DNA from: Litoribacter populi
GTDB taxonomy: Bacteria; Bacteroidota; Bacteroidia; Cytophagales; Cyclobacteriaceae
Reading direction: 5' to 3'
Length of the DNA: 64,000 nt
NCBI RefSeq assembly: GCF_007483685.1
Contig: NZ_VMKN01000001.1
Coordinates: 2,657,549-2,721,548, forward strand
The notes below the pieces were generated by a model. It was not told the origin of the DNA. It was given only the letters and a program-made list of their open reading frames with translations, and did not search any database. This document shows positions 34,895-42,946 of this stretch, piece by piece (within the stretch, counting starts at the first letter, position 1; every line of letters starts with the position of its first letter). The position numbers were made by a program, and so were the translations under genes.

Positions 34895-36931
34895 CTAATT
34901 CGTTTGGAAAAACTTTGCTGTTCTGTCATCACTTAACAATTCCCACAATGAGGCTACCGTCCAACCTGGGGCAAAAATATCGTTGTAGTAACCTTTTCCA
35001 TTTTTCCCATAATCCCAAGCTGTATGCTGTACCACTTCAGGGTAGTACCCTACCTTCGCTATCCCCATTAGATTACCCGGCCTGGGCAACAATTGCTCGC
35101 GCATAGAAGAGCGGATTACTTCCCCAAAAGCTCTAAACCTTTCCTCCCCTGTTTCTTGAGCCAACCATCTAAGGATTTCCGCAAACTCAAAGATGAAAAC
35201 GTCAATGTGATTATTCTCCACGGATACATTCCCCCAACCTCGGCTTTTTAGGCCTATGTCACCCAACATTTGACCTTGGGCAAAAGGCACATCCCACGTA
35301 TAGTACCAGGATAGGGTGAAATAGGCGGCTTTCTTAGCTAAATCTACGTAATGTTGCCTTTCCTTTCCTTTAGAAACTAGGGCGAGGTAATACATTGCAG
35401 TGGAAGCATAGAGTGCTGCTTCCTTGTCCTCACAGACCGCATCAAGGGTGGAGGAAAAATAATCTGCCTTGGATATGATTTCCTTTTCTTGGTATACTCC
35501 CACTTTTTTGGCGGCATCCAAGTACTTTCTATCGCCAAAATAGTGATAGGCCATTACCAAAGGTGCAACAGCTGAAGGTGAACTTCCTCCTGTTTCATCG
35601 ATGATCTGAAGTTCACGATCAAATTTACGAGGGAAGCTACCATCGACTTGTTGCACTGAGAGGATGGTGGTCAATAGGTTTTGTATCTTATTTTCGAAGT
35701 CTGGGTGGTTTCTTCCCCTTGCTTTTTCATAGTTGAAATAGAGCAGCAAGGCATATATGCCTTCCGATTGCCTTCTTATAGAGTAAATAGAAGGTTCATT
35801 TCCTTCCCCTCTAAAATCCACCATTTCGCGAATCAGTCCATTGTCAGTAAAGCCGTATTCAGCATAGCTATCCATGATGTTTCTGGCCATTCGAACCAAA
35901 TCATCATCATTGTTTGCCTCTCCAAACTCCAAAGCATTGAAGGCATTGAGAAGAATTCTACCGATAAATCCCACTTCGTAAATCTCAACCACCTCACAGG
36001 TAGCGGTTTCTAAGTGTACACCGGAAAAACCCTTTAACCCTTGGGTTTCCATATAGGAAGATTTGAAAAATTCCGTTAATGTAGATTTGATTTCATGGTC
36101 GGTAAATAATTGTTCTTTTAAAGGTTCAGGGCTCATTTTATCATAAGAGTAGGACCATTGGTGAGCCACAAAATCTGAAAAGTTCTCTTGTTCAGTTTTG
36201 GAAAGGAGATAACTAAAGGATAGATCATCACCCTTTTCTAAATGCAGAAAACTCTGAACAGGATCCCCAAGTGTAAGCTTTCTGTAGTAACTGTGGGGTG
36301 CTTCCGCATATGGGAATGCGAAGGAGAGATAGGGTATATCAGAGTTTTCACCAAAGCCTAAGGACCCCATATTGGTAGGACCTCCCAGCACCACTTCTCC
36401 CGACTGATGAGTAGTCAAAGCTATATCCGTTGCTACATCCATTCGGATAAGGGAGTATCCTTTTTTGGCCGTTGAATCATATAACGCAGTCATCGGCGTA
36501 CTCATCCTATCTTCTCGGACAAGCCAGTTATTACTGGTTTTTACTGATGGTGCTTTTTCGGGTGAGCGCTGGTTTTTACGGTACCAAAATCCAGGCAACA
36601 ACATTTGGGCTGATTCGAATTTCAAGTCATTTAATTCCAATTGACCCTGCAAGGAAAAATAAACATCCTCTTGAGCCTTTAAGTTGAAATGAATCTCCAT
36701 ATCCTCTCCATCCCCAGCAAGTTCCATGAATATATTTAATGGTAAATTTTCATCTGATTGAAATGTGGCACCATCATTATCGAATTGTATTTGATGGGCA
36801 GTTGCCGGATTCCCTGGTTGCTTGAGATAAAGTGTAAACGATTGATTTTCTTTAACAAGTTTCTCAAGTTCTTGGGCTAAAGAAACAGAAGCTAAGAAAG
36901 CCATCACTAAAGTTAAAAGTATACTTTTCAT
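34895..36931 (-). CDS. Large secreted PUL protein, probable alpha/alpha-barrel enzyme, family not recognised
   Basis: Start placed at ATG 36931 (MKSILLTLVMAFLASVSLAQ), a clear signal peptide 10 bp after the GH43 gene; an upstream ATG at 37012 would overlap that gene. The 678-residue mature-type protein has a beta-rich first third (about 30-270) and a helical second part with repeated helix pairs (NIMDSYAEYGF, LLTTILSVQQVDGSFPRKFD, VAPLVMAYHYFGDRKYLDAA, YVDLAKKAAYFTLSWYY). This is the pattern of a six-hairpin toroid as in polysaccharide lyases and several glycosidase families. Candidate functional acids cannot be chosen. Co-transcription with GH172, GH2 and GH43 implies a role in glycan cleavage. 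Confidence 0.6.
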   Translation of the reverse strand: MKSILLTLVMAFLASVSLAQELEKLVKENQSFTLYLKQPGNPATAHQIQFDNDGATFQSDENLPLNIFMELAGDGEDMEIHFNLKAQEDVYFSLQGQLELNDLKFESAQMLLPGFWYRKNQRSPEKAPSVKTSNNWLVREDRMSTPMTALYDSTAKKGYSLIRMDVATDIALTTHQSGEVVLGGPTNMGSLGFGENSDIPYLSFAFPYAEAPHSYYRKLTLGDPVQSFLHLEKGDDLSFSYLLSKTEQENFSDFVAHQWSYSYDKMSPEPLKEQLFTDHEIKSTLTEFFKSSYMETQGLKGFSGVHLETATCEVVEIYEVGFIGRILLNAFNALEFGEANNDDDLVRMARNIMDSYAEYGFTDNGLIREMVDFRGEGNEPSIYSIRRQSEGIYALLLYFNYEKARGRNHPDFENKIQNLLTTILSVQQVDGSFPRKFDRELQIIDETGGSSPSAVAPLVMAYHYFGDRKYLDAAKKVGVYQEKEIISKADYFSSTLDAVCEDKEAALYASTAMYYLALVSKGKERQHYVDLAKKAAYFTLSWYYTWDVPFAQGQMLGDIGLKSRGWGNVSVENNHIDVFIFEFAEILRWLAQETGEERFRAFGEVIRSSMREQLLPRPGNLMGIAKVGYYPEVVQHTAWDYGKNGKGYYNDIFAPGWTVASLWELLSDDRTAKFFQTN

Positions 36932-36941
36932 GTTCAATTCA

Positions 36942-37997
36942 TTAAGGGTTGAAAACAGGAGCTGGTTGTGAAGATACACTAGGCTCCTGGTTTTGGATCG
37001 TAGGCCAGCCATCTTCCCATATTAACCTATCGAGCATCAATGGCCTACGATTGGTCCCGTTGTCCAAGCGGGGATTGTTTTTAGGGATAGCGTGGTAAAG
37101 AAACCACTCCGTTCCCTCATCATCCAATACGATGTCGGCATTGTGACCGGGACCTGCAAAGCCATAGGCGACAGCATTGGTTCTAAGGATAATTTCCCCA
37201 TGGTTACCTGTGGCTAAATCATTGCCCTGCTTGTCCAAAAATGGCCCTGTCAGGGACTCAGCTTTCCCTACCCTTACTTGATAGGTGCTATTAGCCCCAT
37301 CGCAACAAGAACCCTCGGAACCAAAAAAGTAATATTCTCCATTCTTTTTGTAAACATAAGGTGCTTCTAAGTGAGTATGTCCTACTCTTACTTTCTCACC
37401 TATTACCGTTTTCCCATCTTCTGCTAGTTCCACAACATAAATACCATGGAAACTACCCCAGAAGAGATAGTTCTTTCCATCTTCTTGAATGAAAAATGGA
37501 TCGATGGAATTTTCTACTCCTATCTCCTGTGAAAGGAACACTTTCCCTTGATCTGTAAATGGACCTTCTGCTTTGTCGGCTATCGCTAAGCCTATTCCGG
37601 GATTGGGATCACCCCAAGTGGATACAGAATAATACATGTGAAACCTGTCCCCCACCTTGGTAACATCTGGAGCCCAAATACCTCCATCCTCTTTCCAATT
37701 AGGCTTGGCTTGAAAAGCATTATTGACAAACTCCCAATTGACAAGATCACTAGACCTAACGATAGGTACCAGTCTATGCCCTCCTTCATTTCCCCAATTG
37801 TCTTCAGTCCCGTAAGCATAGAAATGTTCCCCACTCTTAACAATCGTGGGATCAGCTAGCACAGGAGTAAAAACTGGATTGGAATAGGTATTTGTAGAAA
37901 CATCGGGAGATTGAGGTGTCTGTGCCGGATTATCTTCCTGACACGAATACAACATTATAATTGAGGCAATGCTATATATTAATTGGCTAATTTTCAT
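36942..37997 (-). CDS. Glycoside hydrolase family 43 lipoprotein
   Basis: A 351-residue enzyme with a lipoprotein signal (IIMLYSCQEDN). Visible catalytic elements are the base Asp in VLADPTIVKSG, the Asp in NSIDPFFIQEDG and the acid Glu in THLEAPYVYKK. The sequence style resembles arabinan-active GH43 enzymes, with a HxxAD-like GPGHNADIV segment. It is the first gene after susD, separated by a hairpin (38015-38040). Expected substrate: arabinofuranosyl-type linkages; assignment of subfamily is uncertain. Confidence 0.88.
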   Translation of the reverse strand: MKISQLIYSIASIIMLYSCQEDNPAQTPQSPDVSTNTYSNPVFTPVLADPTIVKSGEHFYAYGTEDNWGNEGGHRLVPIVRSSDLVNWEFVNNAFQAKPNWKEDGGIWAPDVTKVGDRFHMYYSVSTWGDPNPGIGLAIADKAEGPFTDQGKVFLSQEIGVENSIDPFFIQEDGKNYLFWGSFHGIYVVELAEDGKTVIGEKVRVGHTHLEAPYVYKKNGEYYFFGSEGSCCDGANSTYQVRVGKAESLTGPFLDKQGNDLATGNHGEIILRTNAVAYGFAGPGHNADIVLDDEGTEWFLYHAIPKNNPRLDNGTNRRPLMLDRLIWEDGWPTIQNQEPSVSSQPAPVFNP

Positions 37998-38014
37998 AAT
38001 AGTGTTTTAAAGAA

Positions 38015-38040
38015 GCAGGAATGGGTGTCCCCATCCCTGC
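38015..38040 (-). promoter_or_regulatory. Intercistronic hairpin between susD and the enzyme genes
   Basis: An 11-bp stem GCAGGAATGGG/CCCATCCCTGC with one mismatch and a 4-base loop, lying 44 bp after the susD stop. There is no long T run. Such hairpins after susCD can protect the upstream mRNA or partially terminate, so that transporter genes are expressed more than the enzymes. Confidence 0.5.
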
Positions 38041-38083
38041 CCTAAACCCAAATTAATTATGCAGTTAAAAAAATATTTTCTTG

Positions 38084-39619
38084 TTACCAGCGAGGATTCT
38101 GCTGTAAATTGGGATTGATATCCAGATCTCTTTGTGGTATTGGCAACAACTCATGTCTACCCACTTCAAAGTTTCTAAATCCTGGATCTCTACTTTCCAA
38201 CTGGTCATTCAGGTCTCCCCAACGAAGTAAATCAGCCCATCGGTGACCTTCACCCAACAATTCCACCAACCGCTCATGTTTTAGCTGTTCCAAGAACTGT
38301 GGCTGTCCTAACCCAGGACGCACATCACTTAATGGCGCTAGACCTACACGCTGCCTTACCCGGTCCACGTGTGCATATGCTTCTGCAGTTCTGCCCAATT
38401 CATTTAAAGTTTCCGCATACATTAACAATACATCAGCGTAGCGGATAAACCTGTAATTGTTGGGTGAACGGTAGCCTTCCTCATCTTTCCAGTGGTCATT
38501 CAAAAACTTCCTAAACCAAGCCCTATTCTGATTTGAATTTCCATAACGTTGGGTGAATGTCTGTCCATAGATCATGGTGAAATCCGGTCCCCTCTCATCC
38601 GTAAATGGATACAATAAACTTACTGCAAGTCTAGGATCTCTTTCCCCATCCTCAGTTTGTTCTGATAAAAACTCATCAATATGCCAGGTTCTGGACTCTC
38701 CGTCAGCCCATCCAATACCCGGAGGTGCTAAGAATTGAGAAATGGAAGTACCATAGTTATGATTAGGGGTATCCACATCATTATCTGTCACTTCAGTTGG
38801 ATTCACCGCAAATTGCCATTCAAATACCGACTCGATGTTGTTTTCGGTATGGATAAGGAAATTATCTCTGTAACCGGGAGTAAGATCATATACTCCGGCA
38901 CCTTCACCATTCACCAACCACTGCAAATGAGGCTCAGCCTGATCATATTTTCTTTGTTGCATATAAGCTTTTGCTAATAATGCACGGGCCGCTCCTTGCG
39001 TCGCTCTCCCCAAATCATCGCTAGAGGCATGTTGTACAGGGAGACCTGCAACTGCTGCCAGAAGGTCTGTTTCAATTTGCTCCCACACCTGAGGCAGTTG
39101 AGAGGTAGGTGGCAAATCTGTAGGTGAAGATGTTTCCAACATCAAGGGTACATTTCCCCATAACAACGCAAGGTTATAATAGAAATAGCCTCTGAGGAAT
39201 TGAGCCTCCCCCAATAGTCTGGCTTTTAATTCTTCATCCATATCAATTTCTGGAACATTGTCTAGAACCTGATTGGCCCTAAAAATTCCTATGTAATTAT
39301 CTCTCCATACATCTACTACAGGTTCAAAATTATAATCTGGTTGTATGAACTCCCCCATAGCATTGGCAAGATCGGACCAAGGACTTCCACTATAACCCTC
39401 ATCAGACCTCAATACAAACATCATTGGCATCCATCTGGAAAATCCCCCTCTTGCAAAAGTACTGTAGATTGAATTTACACCTTGTTCCGCATCTGTGGCG
39501 TTATTCCAAAACACCTCTACAGTAGGCTGGTTTGGATTAGGTCTATCCAAATCAGGGTTACAGCTAAGCACGCAAGCTGTTGTCAAAGAAATGGCTATAT
39601 ATTTTGTAATGTTCTTCAT
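38084..39619 (-). CDS. SusD/RagB family nutrient-binding lipoprotein
   Basis: Start placed at ATG 39619 (MKNITKYIAISLTTACVLSC); a TTG four codons earlier directly follows the susC stop. 511 residues. The lipobox cysteine is in ACVLSCNPDLDRPNPNQPTV, with the NPN-type N-terminal motif. The TPR-like core (LLGEAQFLRGYFYYNLALLW) and the C-terminal LKHERLVELLGEGHRWADLL are standard for canonical SusD. It acts as surface glycan-binding lid for the SusC encoded 12 bp upstream. Confidence 0.96.
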   Translation of the reverse strand: MKNITKYIAISLTTACVLSCNPDLDRPNPNQPTVEVFWNNATDAEQGVNSIYSTFARGGFSRWMPMMFVLRSDEGYSGSPWSDLANAMGEFIQPDYNFEPVVDVWRDNYIGIFRANQVLDNVPEIDMDEELKARLLGEAQFLRGYFYYNLALLWGNVPLMLETSSPTDLPPTSQLPQVWEQIETDLLAAVAGLPVQHASSDDLGRATQGAARALLAKAYMQQRKYDQAEPHLQWLVNGEGAGVYDLTPGYRDNFLIHTENNIESVFEWQFAVNPTEVTDNDVDTPNHNYGTSISQFLAPPGIGWADGESRTWHIDEFLSEQTEDGERDPRLAVSLLYPFTDERGPDFTMIYGQTFTQRYGNSNQNRAWFRKFLNDHWKDEEGYRSPNNYRFIRYADVLLMYAETLNELGRTAEAYAHVDRVRQRVGLAPLSDVRPGLGQPQFLEQLKHERLVELLGEGHRWADLLRWGDLNDQLESRDPGFRNFEVGRHELLPIPQRDLDINPNLQQNPRW

Positions 39620-39631
39620 GACTTGTCTCAA

Positions 39632-42600
39632 TTAAAATTCACACTGAAAACCTATAGAGAAAATTTTGTTAGCTGGCCAGTTGCCCATATCAAAGCCCCT
39701 TTCCAAAATTCCGTTACCTACTACATCTGGATCAGGTCCACTATAGCTGGTGAAGGTGAGTAAGTTCTGGCCGCTGACAAATACCCTTGCGTTTTGAATA
39801 CCCCACCTTTCACTTACTTGAGGTGCTAATCGATAGCCTAATTCAACATTTCTCAGCCTGACATAAGAAGCATCTTCTAGCCAACGATCACTTTCCAATC
39901 GCGCATTGTCTATCAACCCTGGGTCACCCACTGACACTCCAAGTCTTGGATCTGAAGTATTGGTATTGTTGGGAGTCCAAGGATTAATATCCCTTCTGAA
40001 ATTGGTGTTCTGATAGCTATCGATCTCCCTTCTTACCCCATTCATCACTGAATAGCCGAAGACTCCCATCAATTGTAGGTTTAATGTAAACCTTCCGTAA
40101 GAAGCATTAAACTGAGAACCTGCCTGAAGAGTTGGCCAAGGAGATCCTACAAAAGTTCTATCCTCTTGATTGATCTCCCCATCACCATTCACATCCAAAT
40201 ATCTAATATCCCCAGGCTGGGCATGAGGCTGGATCAACTGTCCATCCGGCCCTTGGTGATTATTGATCTCTTCCTGACTTTGGAAGATTCCATCCGTCTT
40301 TAATACATACCATTCTCCTATAGATCTTCCTATTTGAGTTCTGGTAATACCTGTTTGGATATAATTGATTCCTTCACCTAGATTACCTACATCTTCTACC
40401 CTATTATTGATAGTGGTCAAATTCGCCGAAAGGTCCCAGTTGAACGCTCCTCCTAATTTTCTATAAGTAGCTTCTATTTCCAATCCTCTATTTCTGATGG
40501 AAGCAGCATTTACAGCAGGTTCCCCTCCTAAGTTCCCTAAATAGAAGGCTACAGGTAGATTAACCAGTACGTCTTGAGATAATGAGTTATAGTATTCCGC
40601 AGATATGGAGATTTTTCCTTCCAGTAAGGTCGCATCAAAACCATAGTTTTGGCTTATTCTTCTTTCCCAACCTAAATCAGGGTTGGCCAATCTGGCTTGT
40701 GTAGCTCCCACATAAGGACTTTGATCAGGACCAAAAATTGCTCTTGGATTCATGTTAAGGAAACCTATATGATCCCAAGACCCAACTGTTACAATTCCCA
40801 GCTCACCATAAGAGCCTCTTAATTTTAAATCACTGATGAAGTTTGAGTTGAAAAAAGCCTCATCACTGATTCTCCAGCCAGCAGCTATAGATGGGAAAAA
40901 TCTTGACCTTTGAGCCTCCCCAAACCTGGAGTCTGAGTCATATCTACCCGTAAAAGTAAGCAGATACCTGTCATCAAAAGTATAATTGACCCTACCTAGA
41001 TACCCCACTATGGAGAAATCCTGAGGAATATATCCATCAGCAAATGGTTCACCTGTAGCAGATCCTATAGTCTCCATATATCGGCCACCAAATGACTGCA
41101 AGTCAGTTCTACTTCCAAGCAATACGTTTCTTTTGGTATGTTGCTCCGAGTACCCCACTACGCCATTTAAATTATGACGGCCAAACTCTTTTTGGAAATT
41201 TAAAGTATGCTCGAGCAATACACTGGAATACCTAGATCGGTCTTCAATTACATTTGTGGGTGCAGCTGGTTGATTAAAATGCCATTCGCCAGCTCTTCTT
41301 AATCTCTGATTGTGATCAAAACTGGTTTCAAGACCGGCATTAAACCTGTAGGTCAACCAATTCGCTATTTCCACATCTATAAAGGCATTTCCCACAATTT
41401 TGGCAAATTCCTGTCTGTAGGAATTAATTGCATTTAATGCAATAGGGTTATTAGCATAAGTAACCGCATCCGGGGTACCGATTCCCCATCCATCAGGATT
41501 AGAACCTGTAATGTATCGATCACTTTGAACCGGTATAATAGGAAGGTTAACATAGGCATCAAAAAATGGATTACCCATACCCGGAGCATTACGTACTGAA
41601 TTCGTCAACACAATGTTTTCACCAAATGTCACCCGCCCTTTTGTGGTTCTTGAGTTTATTCTAAGTGCCGCACGCTCAAAGTCATTCCCTATAAGCTCAC
41701 CTCTATTTTTAAAATAACTTCCCGATATTAAATATGAGCTAGTACTAGATCCACCCGAGATGGAGACGTTATAATCTTGGACATTTCCGAGTCTGGTACT
41801 TTCATCATACCAATTAGTATTTATATTAGGGTCAAAATTTCCCGTCACACTTGCTGGTGGCGTCAACCCAGAGTTTTCAAACTGTCTTCGCTGTGTTTCG
41901 GCAAACTGCATATTGTCCATCATTTCATATCCTCTCGGAAGTTGCTGGATACCAAATTTCGCAGAAGCTGTCACTCTAGCAGGTCCTTCTTGACCCTGTT
42001 TGGTGGTAACAATGATTACCCCATTGGCAGCCCTTGAACCATAAATTGCAGCAGCAGAGGCATCTTTAAGAATCTGAATGGACTCCACATCATTGGGGTT
42101 GATAGTTACATTGGCATCAGCAATCATCCCATCAATTACATAAAGTGGGCTTGCATTGATAAAACTAGCCACACCACGGATTTCCACTTGTGCATCTTGA
42201 CCTGGTCCGCCAGGGTTCCTAACAGTTACACCTGGAGCGAGCCCTTGAAGGGACTCACCTATTGAGTTAGCCGTCACAGATCTGGTATTCTCTGTACCTA
42301 CTACTGCAGTAGCGCCTGTAAGATCTCTCTTTCTAACTGACTGATAGCCAATTACAACAAATTCATCCAAATCCCCGACATTCTCCTCAAGCTCCACGTT
42401 GATTGAATTTCTTCCTCCTACGCTAACCTCTTGCGTAGTCATTTGAAGGAAATTAAAAACGAGCACAGCTTCTCCGGAAGATACCGTTATTGAATAATTA
42501 CCATCCATATCGGTGACAGCACCATTGCGGGTACCCTTTTCCAAAATAGTCACCCCTGGTATAGGTTCCTGATCGGTTTGATCTACCACCCTTCCTGTCA

Positions 42601-42691
42601 CTACATGGCCAGTCTGAGCTATTGATGGTAACATTATGCTACAGCTGAACAGAAAGGTTAAGACTACTGTCTTTAGTATTTGTGTTTTCAT
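39632..42691 (-). CDS. SusC/RagA TonB-dependent glycan transporter
   Basis: A 1019-residue outer-membrane beta-barrel. Signal peptide (VVLTFLFSCSIMLPSIAQ), carboxypeptidase-regulatory-like domain (VVTGRVVDQTDQEPIPGVTI), plug with the SusC signature SIQILKDASAAAIYGSRAAN, barrel ending FSIGFQCEF. There is no STN domain, in contrast to the SusC at 16.4 kb, consistent with control by the hybrid two-component regulator rather than by a sigma/FecR pair. It heads the 11-gene PUL operon. Confidence 0.97.
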   Translation of the reverse strand: MKTQILKTVVLTFLFSCSIMLPSIAQTGHVVTGRVVDQTDQEPIPGVTILEKGTRNGAVTDMDGNYSITVSSGEAVLVFNFLQMTTQEVSVGGRNSINVELEENVGDLDEFVVIGYQSVRKRDLTGATAVVGTENTRSVTANSIGESLQGLAPGVTVRNPGGPGQDAQVEIRGVASFINASPLYVIDGMIADANVTINPNDVESIQILKDASAAAIYGSRAANGVIIVTTKQGQEGPARVTASAKFGIQQLPRGYEMMDNMQFAETQRRQFENSGLTPPASVTGNFDPNINTNWYDESTRLGNVQDYNVSISGGSSTSSYLISGSYFKNRGELIGNDFERAALRINSRTTKGRVTFGENIVLTNSVRNAPGMGNPFFDAYVNLPIIPVQSDRYITGSNPDGWGIGTPDAVTYANNPIALNAINSYRQEFAKIVGNAFIDVEIANWLTYRFNAGLETSFDHNQRLRRAGEWHFNQPAAPTNVIEDRSRYSSVLLEHTLNFQKEFGRHNLNGVVGYSEQHTKRNVLLGSRTDLQSFGGRYMETIGSATGEPFADGYIPQDFSIVGYLGRVNYTFDDRYLLTFTGRYDSDSRFGEAQRSRFFPSIAAGWRISDEAFFNSNFISDLKLRGSYGELGIVTVGSWDHIGFLNMNPRAIFGPDQSPYVGATQARLANPDLGWERRISQNYGFDATLLEGKISISAEYYNSLSQDVLVNLPVAFYLGNLGGEPAVNAASIRNRGLEIEATYRKLGGAFNWDLSANLTTINNRVEDVGNLGEGINYIQTGITRTQIGRSIGEWYVLKTDGIFQSQEEINNHQGPDGQLIQPHAQPGDIRYLDVNGDGEINQEDRTFVGSPWPTLQAGSQFNASYGRFTLNLQLMGVFGYSVMNGVRREIDSYQNTNFRRDINPWTPNNTNTSDPRLGVSVGDPGLIDNARLESDRWLEDASYVRLRNVELGYRLAPQVSERWGIQNARVFVSGQNLLTFTSYSGPDPDVVGNGILERGFDMGNWPANKIFSIGFQCEF

Positions 42692-42768
42692 AGTTTATGG
42701 GTTTTTGTTAATTGAGCATTTTAGCCAAGCTTAAAAGCTTTCTAATGCAGCTGTAATCTAGAATTTAT

Positions 42769-42782
42769 TGCAATCGATTGCA
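42769..42782. promoter_or_regulatory. Perfect palindrome of LacI-operator type
   Basis: TGCAATCGATTGCA is a 14-bp perfect palindrome with the central CG and GCAA/TTGC arms typical of LacI-family operators. On the minus strand it lies between a possible -33 TTTG and a TAAATTC-like -7 element ahead of susC. No LacI-type gene is present in this window. Confidence 0.5.
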
Positions 42783-42786
42783 TAGA

Positions 42787-42818
42787 ACAAATCCTTCATT
42801 CTTTAAAACAAATCCTTC
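42787..42818. promoter_or_regulatory. Direct repeats, candidate hybrid-regulator binding site
   Basis: ACAAATCCTTC occurs twice with a 21-bp period (42787-42797 and 42808-42818). Direct repeats spaced two helical turns suit an AraC-type DNA-binding domain like that of the divergent regulator. They lie just upstream of, and partly overlap, the proposed -33 element of the susC promoter. Confidence 0.5.
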
Positions 42819-42946
42819 TAGTGGCCAGGAATGAAGCATTTTTACTAATTTGCGGTGGAAAATTCAGTTTTTTTATGAGGATGGGGTGGATTCCTTAGGA
42901 TTTTCTTTTGACATTTGAGAAATATCACCTCTAAAGTCGAATTTCC

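Noticed and set aside
36932-37012. N-terminal extension of the large unassigned PUL protein
   Set aside because: It overlaps the upstream GH43 gene and has no signal character; ATG 36931 gives a clean signal peptide.
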